Source of the DNA: Microbacterium stercoris | GTDB lineage: Bacteria > Actinomycetota > Actinomycetes > Actinomycetales > Microbacteriaceae | Length of the DNA: 64,000 nucleotides | Reading direction: 5' to 3' | Assembly (NCBI RefSeq): GCF_017592545.1 | Contig: NZ_JAGFOA010000007.1 | Span: forward strand, 124,001 to 188,000 | Shown here: piece by piece, positions 1-7,984 of the stretch | Numbering within the stretch: position 1 is the stretch's first letter | How the letters are laid out: each line of letters begins with the position of its first letter | Translations under genes and position numbers: made by a program | The notes under the pieces: generated by a model | The model's database searches: none | Told to the model about the DNA's origin: nothing | Seen by the model: only the letters and a program-made list of their open reading frames with translations

Positions 1-299
1 TCGCCGGCCTCAACCAGGCCCTGGGACGCGATGGCAACTACGGCCCGGGTGTCGACGCCGGCATCGGCTTCGACGCGATCACGATCGCCCTGGTCGGCGG
101 CAACGGCGCGCTCGGCGTGCTGTTCGCAGGCATCCTGTTCGGCGCGTTCAAGGCCGCGAGCCCCGCCATGCAGGTCGCCGACGTCTCGCCCGAGGTGCTC
201 AGCGTGATGCAGGGTCTGATCCTGCTGTTCATCGCGGCGCCCCCGTTGATCCGCGCGATCGTGCCGTTCCTGCCGAAGCCGAAGGAGGAGACGCGATGA
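1..299 (+). CDS. ABC transporter permease, C-terminal part (nucleoside uptake type)
   Basis: The reading frame is open from the window edge (codons begin at base 3) and stops at 297-299, so only about the last 98 residues are seen. They hold a loop rich in Gly and Asn followed by two hydrophobic stretches and a short basic tail, as at the end of BPD-type permeases of the BmpA/Nup nucleoside ABC family. The stop overlaps the next permease start (ATGA), which implies translational coupling. The nucleoside assignment rests mainly on the downstream salvage genes. The ATP-binding and substrate-binding subunits presumably lie upstream of the window. Confidence 0.8.
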   Translation, partial: AGLNQALGRDGNYGPGVDAGIGFDAITIALVGGNGALGVLFAGILFGAFKAASPAMQVADVSPEVLSVMQGLILLFIAAPPLIRAIVPFLPKPKEETR

Positions 300-1579
300 C
301 CGCCGTGACCACGGCCCCCGCTTCCGCGGCCCCGCACACCGTCACGCTGCCGCCTCGCTCGTGGCGCACGCCGATCGTGCTCGCCGTCGCCGCAGCGCTC
401 ACGCTGGTGCTGTTCGGCTTCCTGGGCCGAGATGAGACCACCGACCTCGTGTGGTCGGGCTCGGGCGACGCGGTCGTGGTGCCCGCGACCACCGTCGTGC
501 CGCGCGTGCTCGCCCTCGTGCTGGGCCTCGTCGCTCTGGCCGTCGCGGCCTGGGCCGTGTTCCGCGCCTGGAAGCGTCAGCCCGTCGGCATCTGGGCCTC
601 GATCGTCGTGGCCATCGCGTTCCTGTTCAGCCTGATGACGTGGGTGGGTGCCGGCAACCAGGTGCTCATCCCGTTCCTGCTGACCAACACGGTCGCCCTC
701 TCGACCGCCATCGTGCTCGGCGCCATGGCGGGGGTCATCGGCGAGCGCGTGGGTGTGGTGAACATCGCGATCGAGGCGCAGCTGCTCGGCGGCGCGTTCA
801 CCGCGGCGTTCGTCTCCTCGACGACCCACAACCAGATCGTCGGACTCGTCGCGGCGATGGTCACGGGCGCGCTGATCTCGATGGTGCTCGCCGCGTTCGC
901 GATCGTGTACGTCGTCGACCAGGTGATCGTGGGTGTCGTCCTCATCGGCCTCGTGACCGCCGTCACCCGCCTGCTGTACGCGACCGTGCTAGGCCCGGAC
1001 TCGGGCACGTTCAACAACCCCGGCACGCTTCCGAAGATCCGGATCCCCCTGCTCGCCGACATCCCGGTGCTGGGCTCGGTGCTCTTCGAGCAGCGCCTCA
1101 CGACCTACCTGATGTTCCTCATCGTGCCGGCCGTGTGGTTCGTGCTGTTCAAGACCAAGGTCGGCCTGCGTGTGCGCGCCCTGGGTGAGCACCCGCAGGC
1201 CGCGGACACCGTCGGCATCGACGTCAACCGCTGGCGCTTCTGGACCGTGACGATCGCCGGCCTGATCGCCGGTCTCGGCGGTGCCGCGATGACGATCGGA
1301 TCCGTCGGAGCGTTCGTCAACGAGATGAGCGCCGGCAACGGCTTCATCGCGCTGGCTGCCGTGATCCTGGGTCGCTGGCACCCGATCTATGCGGCACTGG
1401 CGGCCCTGCTGTTCGGCTTCGCGTCGGCGTTCCGCATCTGGACGAACCAGGCCGGGGCGGCGATCCCGACGGATCTCATCGAGATGACTCCGTATGTCGT
1501 GACGATCCTCGCGGTCACGCTGGTGGCGGGGCGCGTCGTCGGGCCCCGGGCCACCGGCAAGCCGTACATCAAGGGCTGA
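296..1579 (+). CDS. ABC transporter permease (nucleoside uptake type)
   Basis: This is a 427-residue polytopic membrane protein with about ten hydrophobic segments and a hydrophilic N-terminal 25 residues. The stretch around residues 140-165 (GAMAGVIGERVGVVNIAIEA) is typical of the second permease of BmpA-type nucleoside ABC importers, related to the branched-chain amino acid/ribose permeases. The ATG overlaps the stop of the first permease. The next gene, a cytidine deaminase, starts one base after this stop. The operon with nucleoside catabolic enzymes strongly suggests import of pyrimidine and purine nucleosides. Confidence 0.88.
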   Translation: MTAVTTAPASAAPHTVTLPPRSWRTPIVLAVAAALTLVLFGFLGRDETTDLVWSGSGDAVVVPATTVVPRVLALVLGLVALAVAAWAVFRAWKRQPVGIWASIVVAIAFLFSLMTWVGAGNQVLIPFLLTNTVALSTAIVLGAMAGVIGERVGVVNIAIEAQLLGGAFTAAFVSSTTHNQIVGLVAAMVTGALISMVLAAFAIVYVVDQVIVGVVLIGLVTAVTRLLYATVLGPDSGTFNNPGTLPKIRIPLLADIPVLGSVLFEQRLTTYLMFLIVPAVWFVLFKTKVGLRVRALGEHPQAADTVGIDVNRWRFWTVTIAGLIAGLGGAAMTIGSVGAFVNEMSAGNGFIALAAVILGRWHPIYAALAALLFGFASAFRIWTNQAGAAIPTDLIEMTPYVVTILAVTLVAGRVVGPRATGKPYIKG

Positions 1580-1580
1580 G

Positions 1581-1979
1581 ATGACTGAGATCGACTGGCA
1601 GCGCCTGCGCGCGGTGGCGCACGAGGCGATGGAGCATGCGTACGCGCCCTATTCGCGGTTCCGCGTGGGGGCGGCGGCCCTCGTCGACGACGGCCGGATC
1701 GTGTCCGGCTGCAACGTCGAGAACGCCGCCTACGGGGTGACCCTGTGCGCCGAATGCGGGCTCGTGTCCGAGCTGGTGCGGTCGGGAGGGGGCCAGCTGG
1801 TCGCCTTCGTCTGCGTCGACGGGCAGGGGCAGACCCTGATGCCCTGCGGCCGCTGCCGGCAGCTGCTGTCGGAGCACGCGGCCCCCGACATGGTGCTCGA
1901 GACGGTCTCGGGCAGGCGAACGATCGATGAGGTGCTGCCCGACGCCTTCGGGCCGCGCAATCTGGAGGAGGCACGATGA
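1581..1979 (+). CDS. cdd: Cytidine deaminase
   Basis: The 132-residue protein matches the homotetrameric cytidine deaminase family, which converts cytidine or deoxycytidine to uridine or deoxyuridine in the cytosol. The zinc and catalytic motif C-A-E is at residues 56-58, and the second zinc motif P-C-G-R-C is at 88-92. The N-terminal YAPYSRFRVGAA stretch is also typical. Length is normal for the family. It starts one base after the permease stop and overlaps the thymidine phosphorylase start, so it is part of the nucleoside uptake and salvage operon. Confidence 0.95.
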   Translation: MTEIDWQRLRAVAHEAMEHAYAPYSRFRVGAAALVDDGRIVSGCNVENAAYGVTLCAECGLVSELVRSGGGQLVAFVCVDGQGQTLMPCGRCRQLLSEHAAPDMVLETVSGRRTIDEVLPDAFGPRNLEEAR

Positions 1980-3286
1980 CCGACAGCAGCCGGGTGGAGC
2001 CGTTCGATGCGGTCGACGTCATCCGCACCAAGCGCGACGGGGGCCGCGTTCCCGAGGACGCGCTGCGCTGGATGATCGACGCCTACACGCGCGAGTACGT
2101 CGCCGACTCCCAGATGGCCGCGTTCGCCATGGCGGTGCTGCTGAACGGCATGGATCGCGATGAGATCCGCGTGATGACCGACGCGATGATCGCGTCGGGG
2201 GAGCGCATGAGCTTCGCCGGGCTCGGCAAGCCGACGGTCGACAAGCACTCGACCGGAGGCGTGGGCGACAAGATCACGCTCCCGCTCGCGCCGCTGGTCG
2301 CCGCGTTCGGGGTCGCCGTGCCGCAGCTGTCCGGTCGCGGCCTCGGTCACACGGGCGGCACGCTCGACAAGCTCGAATCGATTCCCGGATGGCGCGCGGC
2401 GCTGTCCAACGACGAGATGACGGCGCAGCTGCGAGACGTGGGTGCGGTGATCTGCGCGGCCGGGTCCGGTCTCGCCCCGGCCGACAAGCGTCTCTACGCG
2501 CTGCGCGACGTGACGGGCACGGTCGAGGCGATCCCGCTGATCGCGTCGAGCATCATGTCGAAGAAGATCGCCGAGGGCACCGACGCGCTGGTGCTCGATG
2601 TGAAGTTCGGATCGGGCGCCTTCATGCGCGATTACGACCGTGCCCGCCAGCTGGCGGAGACGATGGTCGCGCTCGGGACCGACTCGGGTGTGAAGACCAC
2701 GGCCCTGCTGACCGACATGAACACCCCGCTCGGCCTCGCGATCGGCAACGCGAACGAGGTGCGCGAATCGGTGGAGGTGCTCGCCGGAGGCGGTCCCGCC
2801 GATGTCGTGGAGCTCACCGTGGCCCTCGCGCGGGAGATGCTGGCGCTCGCCGGCCAGCCCGACGCCGATGTGGAGGCCGCCCTCCGCGACGGCCGCGCGA
2901 TGGACGCCTGGCGCCGCATGATCACAGCTCAGGACGGCGATCCGGATGCCACGCTGCCCACGCCGAACGAGACGCACACGGTGGTGGCGCCGCGCGACGG
3001 CTTCGTCACCCGCATCGACGCGCTCAGCTTCGGCGTCGCCGCCTGGCGCCTCGGGGCGGGGCGTGCCCGCGCGGAGGATCCGGTGCTGCACTCCGCCGGC
3101 ATCGACCTGCATGCCAAGCCGGGCGACCGGGTCGCCGCGGGTCAGCCGCTCTTCACGATCGGCGGTCCCGACGACACCCGCTTCGCGCGTGCGCTCGAGT
3201 CGCTCGAGGGGGAGTGGGAGATCGGCGACGACGCTCCCGTCCGCGAGTCGATTGTGCGCGAGCGCATCAAAGCCGGAGGCTATTGA
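1976..3286 (+). CDS. deoA: Thymidine phosphorylase
   Basis: This 436-residue protein is a pyrimidine-nucleoside phosphorylase, cleaving thymidine or deoxyuridine with phosphate to the base and deoxyribose 1-phosphate. The family signature KHSTGGVGDK lies at residues 90-99, the RGLGHTGGTLDKLE stretch follows, and a C-terminal barrel-hammerhead domain is present. The ATG overlaps the cdd stop. Deoxyuridine made by cytidine deaminase is a direct substrate, so the gene order follows the pathway. Confidence 0.95.
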   Translation: MTDSSRVEPFDAVDVIRTKRDGGRVPEDALRWMIDAYTREYVADSQMAAFAMAVLLNGMDRDEIRVMTDAMIASGERMSFAGLGKPTVDKHSTGGVGDKITLPLAPLVAAFGVAVPQLSGRGLGHTGGTLDKLESIPGWRAALSNDEMTAQLRDVGAVICAAGSGLAPADKRLYALRDVTGTVEAIPLIASSIMSKKIAEGTDALVLDVKFGSGAFMRDYDRARQLAETMVALGTDSGVKTTALLTDMNTPLGLAIGNANEVRESVEVLAGGGPADVVELTVALAREMLALAGQPDADVEAALRDGRAMDAWRRMITAQDGDPDATLPTPNETHTVVAPRDGFVTRIDALSFGVAAWRLGAGRARAEDPVLHSAGIDLHAKPGDRVAAGQPLFTIGGPDDTRFARALESLEGEWEIGDDAPVRESIVRERIKAGGY

Positions 3287-3352
3287 TGCGGTCCGCGCCG
3301 TTCGGCGTGATCCTGAACTGAACCCCGAACCACCCGACGCGAGGAGCGCACC

Positions 3353-4465
3353 ATGATCGATCCGTTCGGAGACGCCCGCGTGGAGGGTGTGTCGATCCGC
3401 AGCCTGCCCAAGGTCTCCCTGCACGATCACCTCGACGGCGGCCTGCGGCCCGACACCATCGTCGAGCTCGCCGACGAGGCCGGCATCGAGGTGCCCGAGA
3501 CGGATCCGGTGCGCCTGGCCGGCTGGTTCGGCCGCCAGAGCGAGGCGGGATCGCTGGAGCAGTACCTCGAGACCTTCGCGGTGACGACCTCCGTGATGCA
3601 GACCCGCGAGGGCCTGCAGCGCGTCGCGCGTGAGTATGTCGAGGATCTCGCGGACGACGGGGTCGTGTACGGCGAGGTGCGCTGGGCGCCCGAGCAGCAC
3701 GTCGCGGGCGGTCTGAGCCTCGAGGAGGCCATCGAGGCGGTTCAGGACGGCATCTACGAGGGTGAGGACATCGTCGCGGACTCGGGTCGTTCGATCCGGG
3801 TGGGGCAGCTGCTCACCGCGATGCGCCAGAACTCCCGATCGGCCGAGGTCGCGCGTCTGGCCGTCGAGTTCCGCGAGGAGGGCGTCGTCGGCTTCGACCT
3901 CGCGGGTCCCGAGGAGGGGTTCCCCGCGTCGGGTCACCGCGAGGCGATCGACATCATCGGACAGGCCTTCCTGCCCGCGACCATCCACGCGGGGGAGGGG
4001 GCGGGTCTTGAATCGATTCGCTCGGCCCTGCTCGATGGTCGCGCGCTGCGCCTCGGGCACGGGGTGCGCATCGCCGAAGACCTCGACATCGTCGAGACCC
4101 AGGGCGAAGAGGTGCGTGTGCGCTTCGGCGACCTCGCGCGCTGGGTGCGCGATCGCGAGATCCCGCTCGAGCTCGCACCGTCATCAAACCTGCAGACCGG
4201 CGCGATCGCGCAGTGGGGCAAGCAGCTCGAGGACCACCCGTTCGACCTGCTCTACCAGCTCGGCTTCGCCGTGACCGTCAACACCGACAACCGCCTGATG
4301 AGCCGCACCTCGCTCACCCGGGAGCTGTCGCAGCTCGTCGCCGCGTTCGGATACGGCCTCGACGACATCGAGGCCTTCCAGCTGAACGCCGCCGCCGCCG
4401 CGTTCCTCCCCGTCGAGGAGCGCGAGGAGCTCATCGAGCTCATCGGCGAGGGCTTCGGGGGCTGA
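3353..4465 (+). CDS. add: Adenosine deaminase
   Basis: A 370-residue TIM-barrel metal-dependent deaminase converting adenosine or deoxyadenosine to inosine or deoxyinosine. Metal and catalytic motifs are visible: H-D-H near residues 24-26, T-I-H-A-G-E in the middle, R-L-G-H-G and the C-terminal N-T-D-N-R-L-M-S. A GAGGAG ribosome-binding sequence sits seven bases before the ATG. It is 66 bp after deoA in the same direction and closes the operon, since a large palindrome follows. Inosine formed here could be processed by the purine nucleoside phosphorylase at 35778-36602. Confidence 0.93.
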   Translation: MIDPFGDARVEGVSIRSLPKVSLHDHLDGGLRPDTIVELADEAGIEVPETDPVRLAGWFGRQSEAGSLEQYLETFAVTTSVMQTREGLQRVAREYVEDLADDGVVYGEVRWAPEQHVAGGLSLEEAIEAVQDGIYEGEDIVADSGRSIRVGQLLTAMRQNSRSAEVARLAVEFREEGVVGFDLAGPEEGFPASGHREAIDIIGQAFLPATIHAGEGAGLESIRSALLDGRALRLGHGVRIAEDLDIVETQGEEVRVRFGDLARWVRDREIPLELAPSSNLQTGAIAQWGKQLEDHPFDLLYQLGFAVTVNTDNRLMSRTSLTRELSQLVAAFGYGLDDIEAFQLNAAAAAFLPVEEREELIELIGEGFGG

Positions 4466-4480
4466 ACCCCCGCTGGCCGA

Positions 4481-4512
4481 AGGGCCCGGATCTCCGCGGA
4501 GATCCGGGCCCT
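4481..4512 (+). terminator. Perfect 32-bp palindrome after add
   Basis: Both 16-base halves are exact reverse complements (AGGGCCCGGATCTCCG and its complement), so the RNA folds into a very strong hairpin 15 bp after the add stop. There is no long U-tract, only TT after it. Position and strength suggest a GC-rich terminator for the nucleoside operon. Confidence 0.75.
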
Positions 4513-4565
4513 TCCGCGTCTGGCGAGAGCCGGACGCGTCGTGTATGTTCTCATGCGAGTGCGGG

Positions 4566-4598
4566 TTCAGTATACGAACAGCAAGTTCGATAATCGAA
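4566..4598. promoter_or_regulatory. Candidate IclR double operator upstream of the MHS transporter
   Basis: TTCGATAATCGAA at 4586-4598 is a perfect 13-bp palindrome. A degenerate copy, TTCAGTATACGAA (9 of 13 matching), starts exactly 20 bp upstream at 4566. The palindrome contains GATAAT, a good -10-like hexamer at 4589-4594, so a bound protein would directly touch the promoter. The same arrangement recurs at 7921-7953 and, less completely, at 10771-10796. Confidence 0.6.
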
Positions 4599-4656
4599 TC
4601 CCGCCGATGACGAGACTGCGAAGCGACGAAGCAACGCACCTGACCACGGAGGTCAC

Positions 4657-6042
4657 ATGTCCGCCCGAGACGCCCCTTCCTCTCCCCTCACGCCCACCGG
4701 CACGATCGCCACCGCGGCCGACCGTCGGCGCGTCGCCTTCGCGACCGTCGTCGGCACCACCGTGGAGTGGTACGACTTCTTCACCTACGCGTTCGCCGCG
4801 AGCTCGGTGTTCGCGGTGCTGTTCTTCGAGCCCGCGGGCGCCCAGCTCGCCCCGATCTGGTCGACCATCACCATCGGCGTGAGCTTCCTGTTCCGTCCGC
4901 TCGGTGCGTTCCTCGCGGGTCACTTCGGCGACCGGATCGGTCGTCGTCCGATGCTCGTGCTCACGCTCATCCTGATGGGCGGCGCCACGATGCTCGTCGG
5001 CGTGCTGCCCACGTATGCGGCCGTCGGCGTCGTCGCGCCGATCCTGCTCGTCACGCTGCGCATCCTGCAGGGTCTGTCGGCGGGTGGCGAGTGGGGTGGC
5101 GCGGTGCTGATGGCCGTCGAGCACGCCCCGCGCCAGCGGCGCGGCCTGTTCGGAGCGATGCCGCAGATCGGTGTGCCGATCGGACTGCTGCTCGCGAGCG
5201 CCGTGCTCGGCGTGATGCGCCTGATCGCGCCCGACGAGGAGAGCTTCCTCGCCTGGGGATGGCGCGTGCCGTTCCTGCTGAGCTTCGTGCTGATCTTCGT
5301 CGGCTACTGGGTGCGTCGCCGCGTCGAGGAGAGCCCCGTGTTCGAGGAGATCGCCGAGCGCCAGGAGCAGAAGAAGATCCCGGTCGTCGAGCTGTTCCGC
5401 CGTTACGCCCTGCTGGTGCTGCTCGCGGCGGGTGTGTTCATCGGCAACAACGCGGTGGGCTACATGACCACGGGCGGGTTCATCCAGAACTACGCGAGCA
5501 ATGCCGAGGGCACGATCGCGCTGAACCCGGCCGACGTGCAGTGGGCCATCGTCGCGTCGGCGGTGTCGTGGCTCATCTTCACCTTCATCTCGGGAGTGCT
5601 CTCCGACCGGATCGGCAGGCGCACCACGTACATCATCGGCTGGATCGTGCTGGGCGTCACCGTCGTGGCCCTGTTCCCGCTGGTCGACACCGCCACGCTC
5701 GGCGGTCTCACGCTCGGCGTGGTGCTCCTCGGCGTCGGCCTCGGTCTGACCTACGGCGCGCAGTCGTCCTGGTACGCGGAGCTGTTCCCGGCCTCGGTGC
5801 GGTTCTCGGGCGTCGCGATCGCCTACGCGATCGGCTCGGTGCTCGGTGGTGCGTTCGCGCCGACGATCGCCACGGCGATCGTGCAGTCCACCGGCTCGAC
5901 GGGCGGCATCACCTGGTACCTGCTCGGCACCGTGGCGCTCTCGCTGATCAGCACCCTGCTGCTGCGTGACCGCAAGGGCATCGACCTCGGCCCGCACAAC
6001 GAGGCCGAGCAGCAGCGCCGCATCTACATCTGGTCGAAGTAG
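4657..6042 (+). CDS. MHS-family major facilitator transporter (metabolite:H+ symporter)
   Basis: A 461-residue protein with about 12 membrane segments. The segment G-T-T-V-E-W-Y-D-F-F near residues 33-42 and the GGEWGGAVLMAVEHAPRQRR stretch are signatures of the metabolite:H+ symporter branch, which carries carboxylates such as shikimate, proline/betaine and aromatic acids. A GGAGG sequence precedes the ATG. It stands alone between the IclR-type operator and a terminator shared with the convergent ThDP enzyme gene. The operator shared with the neighbouring aromatic genes suggests import of an aromatic acid; the actual substrate cannot be read from the sequence. Confidence 0.88.
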   Translation: MSARDAPSSPLTPTGTIATAADRRRVAFATVVGTTVEWYDFFTYAFAASSVFAVLFFEPAGAQLAPIWSTITIGVSFLFRPLGAFLAGHFGDRIGRRPMLVLTLILMGGATMLVGVLPTYAAVGVVAPILLVTLRILQGLSAGGEWGGAVLMAVEHAPRQRRGLFGAMPQIGVPIGLLLASAVLGVMRLIAPDEESFLAWGWRVPFLLSFVLIFVGYWVRRRVEESPVFEEIAERQEQKKIPVVELFRRYALLVLLAAGVFIGNNAVGYMTTGGFIQNYASNAEGTIALNPADVQWAIVASAVSWLIFTFISGVLSDRIGRRTTYIIGWIVLGVTVVALFPLVDTATLGGLTLGVVLLGVGLGLTYGAQSSWYAELFPASVRFSGVAIAYAIGSVLGGAFAPTIATAIVQSTGSTGGITWYLLGTVALSLISTLLLRDRKGIDLGPHNEAEQQRRIYIWSK

Positions 6043-6054
6043 CCGTTCGCGACA

Positions 6055-6089
6055 CGAAGGCCGCCCCGGGATACTCGGGGCGGCCTTCG
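6055..6089. terminator. Bidirectional hairpin between convergent genes
   Basis: Arms CGAAGGCCGCCCCG (6055-6068) and CGGGGCGGCCTTCG (6076-6089) form a 14-bp perfect stem with a 7-base loop. It lies between the MHS transporter stop and the stop of the convergent ThDP enzyme gene, the expected place for a terminator working on both strands. Confidence 0.8.
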
Positions 6090-6099
6090 CCTTGCGCTC

Positions 6100-7752
6100 T
6101 CAGCTGTTCACCCGGATGACCTCGTGCTGGTACGGCGCGATGACATCGCCCGAGATGCGCAGGTCGAGCACGAGGAAGCGGCGCGTGCCGGCGGGCTCGG
6201 CCGCCCAGGTGGCGAGGCGATCGAGGTCGGCGAGGCGTTCGACGACCACGGCCTCGGCGCCCGCCGCACGGCCGAGAGCCGCGAAGTCGACGGTGGGGAT
6301 CCGCATGGGGCCCTCGTGAAGGCCCTGCAGGCCGTAGAGGTTGACCTCCGCGCTGTACGCGCCGTCGTTCCACACGACGGCGATGCCGCGGCCCCCGGCC
6401 GTGCGCACGGCGGTCTCGAGATCGGCCAGGGCCATGAGCCCACCGCCGTCTCCGGTGGTGAGCACCACGGCGGCATCCGGGGCCGCCTGCGCCGCGCCCG
6501 CGACGCTCGGCCACCCCAGGCCGATCGACTGATAGGCGGTCCCGACCATCACCATGCGCCCGGGCGACGCCACGGGCCAGAACATGTTCGCCCAGGCGAT
6601 GAAGTGTCCGCCGTCGCTGACGACGACGCGATCCTCCGGCAGGAGCTCGCCGATCCGGGCGGCAACCGCGCGCGGATCGAGGCGGCCGTCGGGGGCGAAC
6701 TCGTCCTCCACCACCTGCGCGCGCAGCGCCGAGGCGTCGACGCCCGGCCACGCCCGGCCGGCGGACCCCGCGCCGAGCGCGGCGACGTCGTCGGCCAGCA
6801 GTTCGGCGACCACGCGCGCGTCGCCGCGCACGTACGCGCCCACTCTGGGGTGCGTGGCCGTCGGGGCGATATCGACCTGCACGAGCTGTGCGTGCGGATC
6901 GAGCAGCTCGCCGAAGCGCATCGTGAACTGGGTGAGGCTCGCACCGAACGCCACCACGACGTCGGCGGAGCGCACGGCCTCCATGGCGCCGGGGGCGCCG
7001 AACCCGCCCGTGACGCCCAGATCGCGCGCCTCGTCGGGGAACAGGCCCCGGCCGAGCGCCGTGGTCGCCGTGACGGCGCCGCTCGCCGCCGCGAGGCGGC
7101 CGAGCGCCGCACCCGCTCCGGCGAGCCATGCGCCGCGACCCGCGAGCAGCACGGGGCGCTCGGCGTCTGCGAGCGCTCGGGCCGCGCGCCGGATCGCCTC
7201 GCGGGCGTCCGGCGACGGGGCGATCGGCTGCGGCAGGCGGGGCTCGGGCACCTCGGGGATCGGACCGGCGTCGAGCTTCGGCATGTCGTAGGGGAGGGCC
7301 AGCACCACCGGCGTGCGATGAGCCAGAGCGTGCTCGATCGCGATGACGGTGGTGCCGACGGCGTCGAGGCGCCCGACCGTGTACGTGCGCACGCCGACGG
7401 CGGATGCGAGGGCGATCTGGTCGACGTCCCAGGGGCGCGGGCCCGGCGTGGGCTGGTCGCCGACCACCAGGATCAGCGGGGTGCGCGCCTGTGCGGCCTC
7501 GGCCAGCGGCGTGAGGGCGTTGGTGAAGCCCGCGCCGTAGGTGGTGGTGGCTGCGGCGATCCGTCCGGAGACGCGATAGTGCGCGTCCGCGGCCACCACG
7601 GCTCCCGCCTCATGGCGCACGGCGGTGTAGGTGACGCGGTTCTCGCGCAGCAGCGCATCGAGGAGGTGCGCGTTGCCGTTGCCCATGAGCCCGAAGACCT
7701 GGTCGAGGTGGCGGGCGAGAGCGGCGGCGACGTGCGCGGCGACGGTGGGCAT
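6100..7752 (-). CDS. ThDP-dependent enzyme (acetolactate synthase/benzoylformate decarboxylase superfamily)
   Basis: The ATG at 7752 gives 550 residues and has GAAAGG upstream; an open frame extends further but lacks support. The domain order is the Pyr domain (RHEAG with the likely activating Glu48), a central domain and the PP domain with the ThDP/Mg motif starting G-D-G-G at about residue 434 and ending W-N-D-G about 28 residues later. The family includes acetolactate synthases, oxalyl-CoA, benzoylformate and phenylpyruvate decarboxylases. Substrate cannot be assigned from sequence alone. It is divergent from a MobA-like hydroxylase and shares its upstream IclR-type operator, so an aromatic 2-oxoacid is a reasonable guess. 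It is not a housekeeping IlvB, judging by context. Confidence 0.8.
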   Translation of the reverse strand: MPTVAAHVAAALARHLDQVFGLMGNGNAHLLDALLRENRVTYTAVRHEAGAVVAADAHYRVSGRIAAATTTYGAGFTNALTPLAEAAQARTPLILVVGDQPTPGPRPWDVDQIALASAVGVRTYTVGRLDAVGTTVIAIEHALAHRTPVVLALPYDMPKLDAGPIPEVPEPRLPQPIAPSPDAREAIRRAARALADAERPVLLAGRGAWLAGAGAALGRLAAASGAVTATTALGRGLFPDEARDLGVTGGFGAPGAMEAVRSADVVVAFGASLTQFTMRFGELLDPHAQLVQVDIAPTATHPRVGAYVRGDARVVAELLADDVAALGAGSAGRAWPGVDASALRAQVVEDEFAPDGRLDPRAVAARIGELLPEDRVVVSDGGHFIAWANMFWPVASPGRMVMVGTAYQSIGLGWPSVAGAAQAAPDAAVVLTTGDGGGLMALADLETAVRTAGGRGIAVVWNDGAYSAEVNLYGLQGLHEGPMRIPTVDFAALGRAAGAEAVVVERLADLDRLATWAAEPAGTRRFLVLDLRISGDVIAPYQHEVIRVNS

Positions 7753-7920
7753 GGCGGTGCCTTTCGAGAGACGGGTGGTCAGAATTCCCGTATGTGTCTC
7801 GCCGCCGTGGGAGGTCGTGCTTCGTGCCCCTTTTCCGAGCACCGGCGCGCGTCTTCGCGAACCGGACGCGCAGAAGCCTAGCGCTTGCGATCGAGAAGCG
7901 GGCGTCCTAAACTCGGCGTG

Positions 7921-7953
7921 GTCGATAAACGAACAGCGTGTTCGATTATCGAG
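7921..7953. promoter_or_regulatory. Candidate IclR double operator between ThDP enzyme and hydroxylase genes
   Basis: Two near-palindromes sit exactly 20 bp apart: GTCGATAAACGAA at 7921 and TTCGATTATCGAG at 7941. Both are close to the perfect site TTCGAT(A/T)ATCGAA seen at 4586 and 10771. The region is a 232-bp divergent intergenic space, so one double site could control both genes. No other feature was recognised in this gap. Confidence 0.6.
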
Positions 7954-7984
7954 TGAGGTCAAAGAAGATCGAGAAGAGGCTGTT

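Noticed and set aside
1730-4060. 776-codon leftward open frame across cdd, deoA and add
   Set aside because: It is antisense to three clear enzymes, is rich in Arg/His/Asp without motifs, and reflects the high-GC tendency for long stop-free shadow frames.
7631-7984. Upstream extension of the flavin hydroxylase frame
   Set aside because: It is antisense to the ThDP enzyme start and its promoter, has no family similarity, and the MQFHHHGYVSGDP start at 7985 has a ribosome-binding site.
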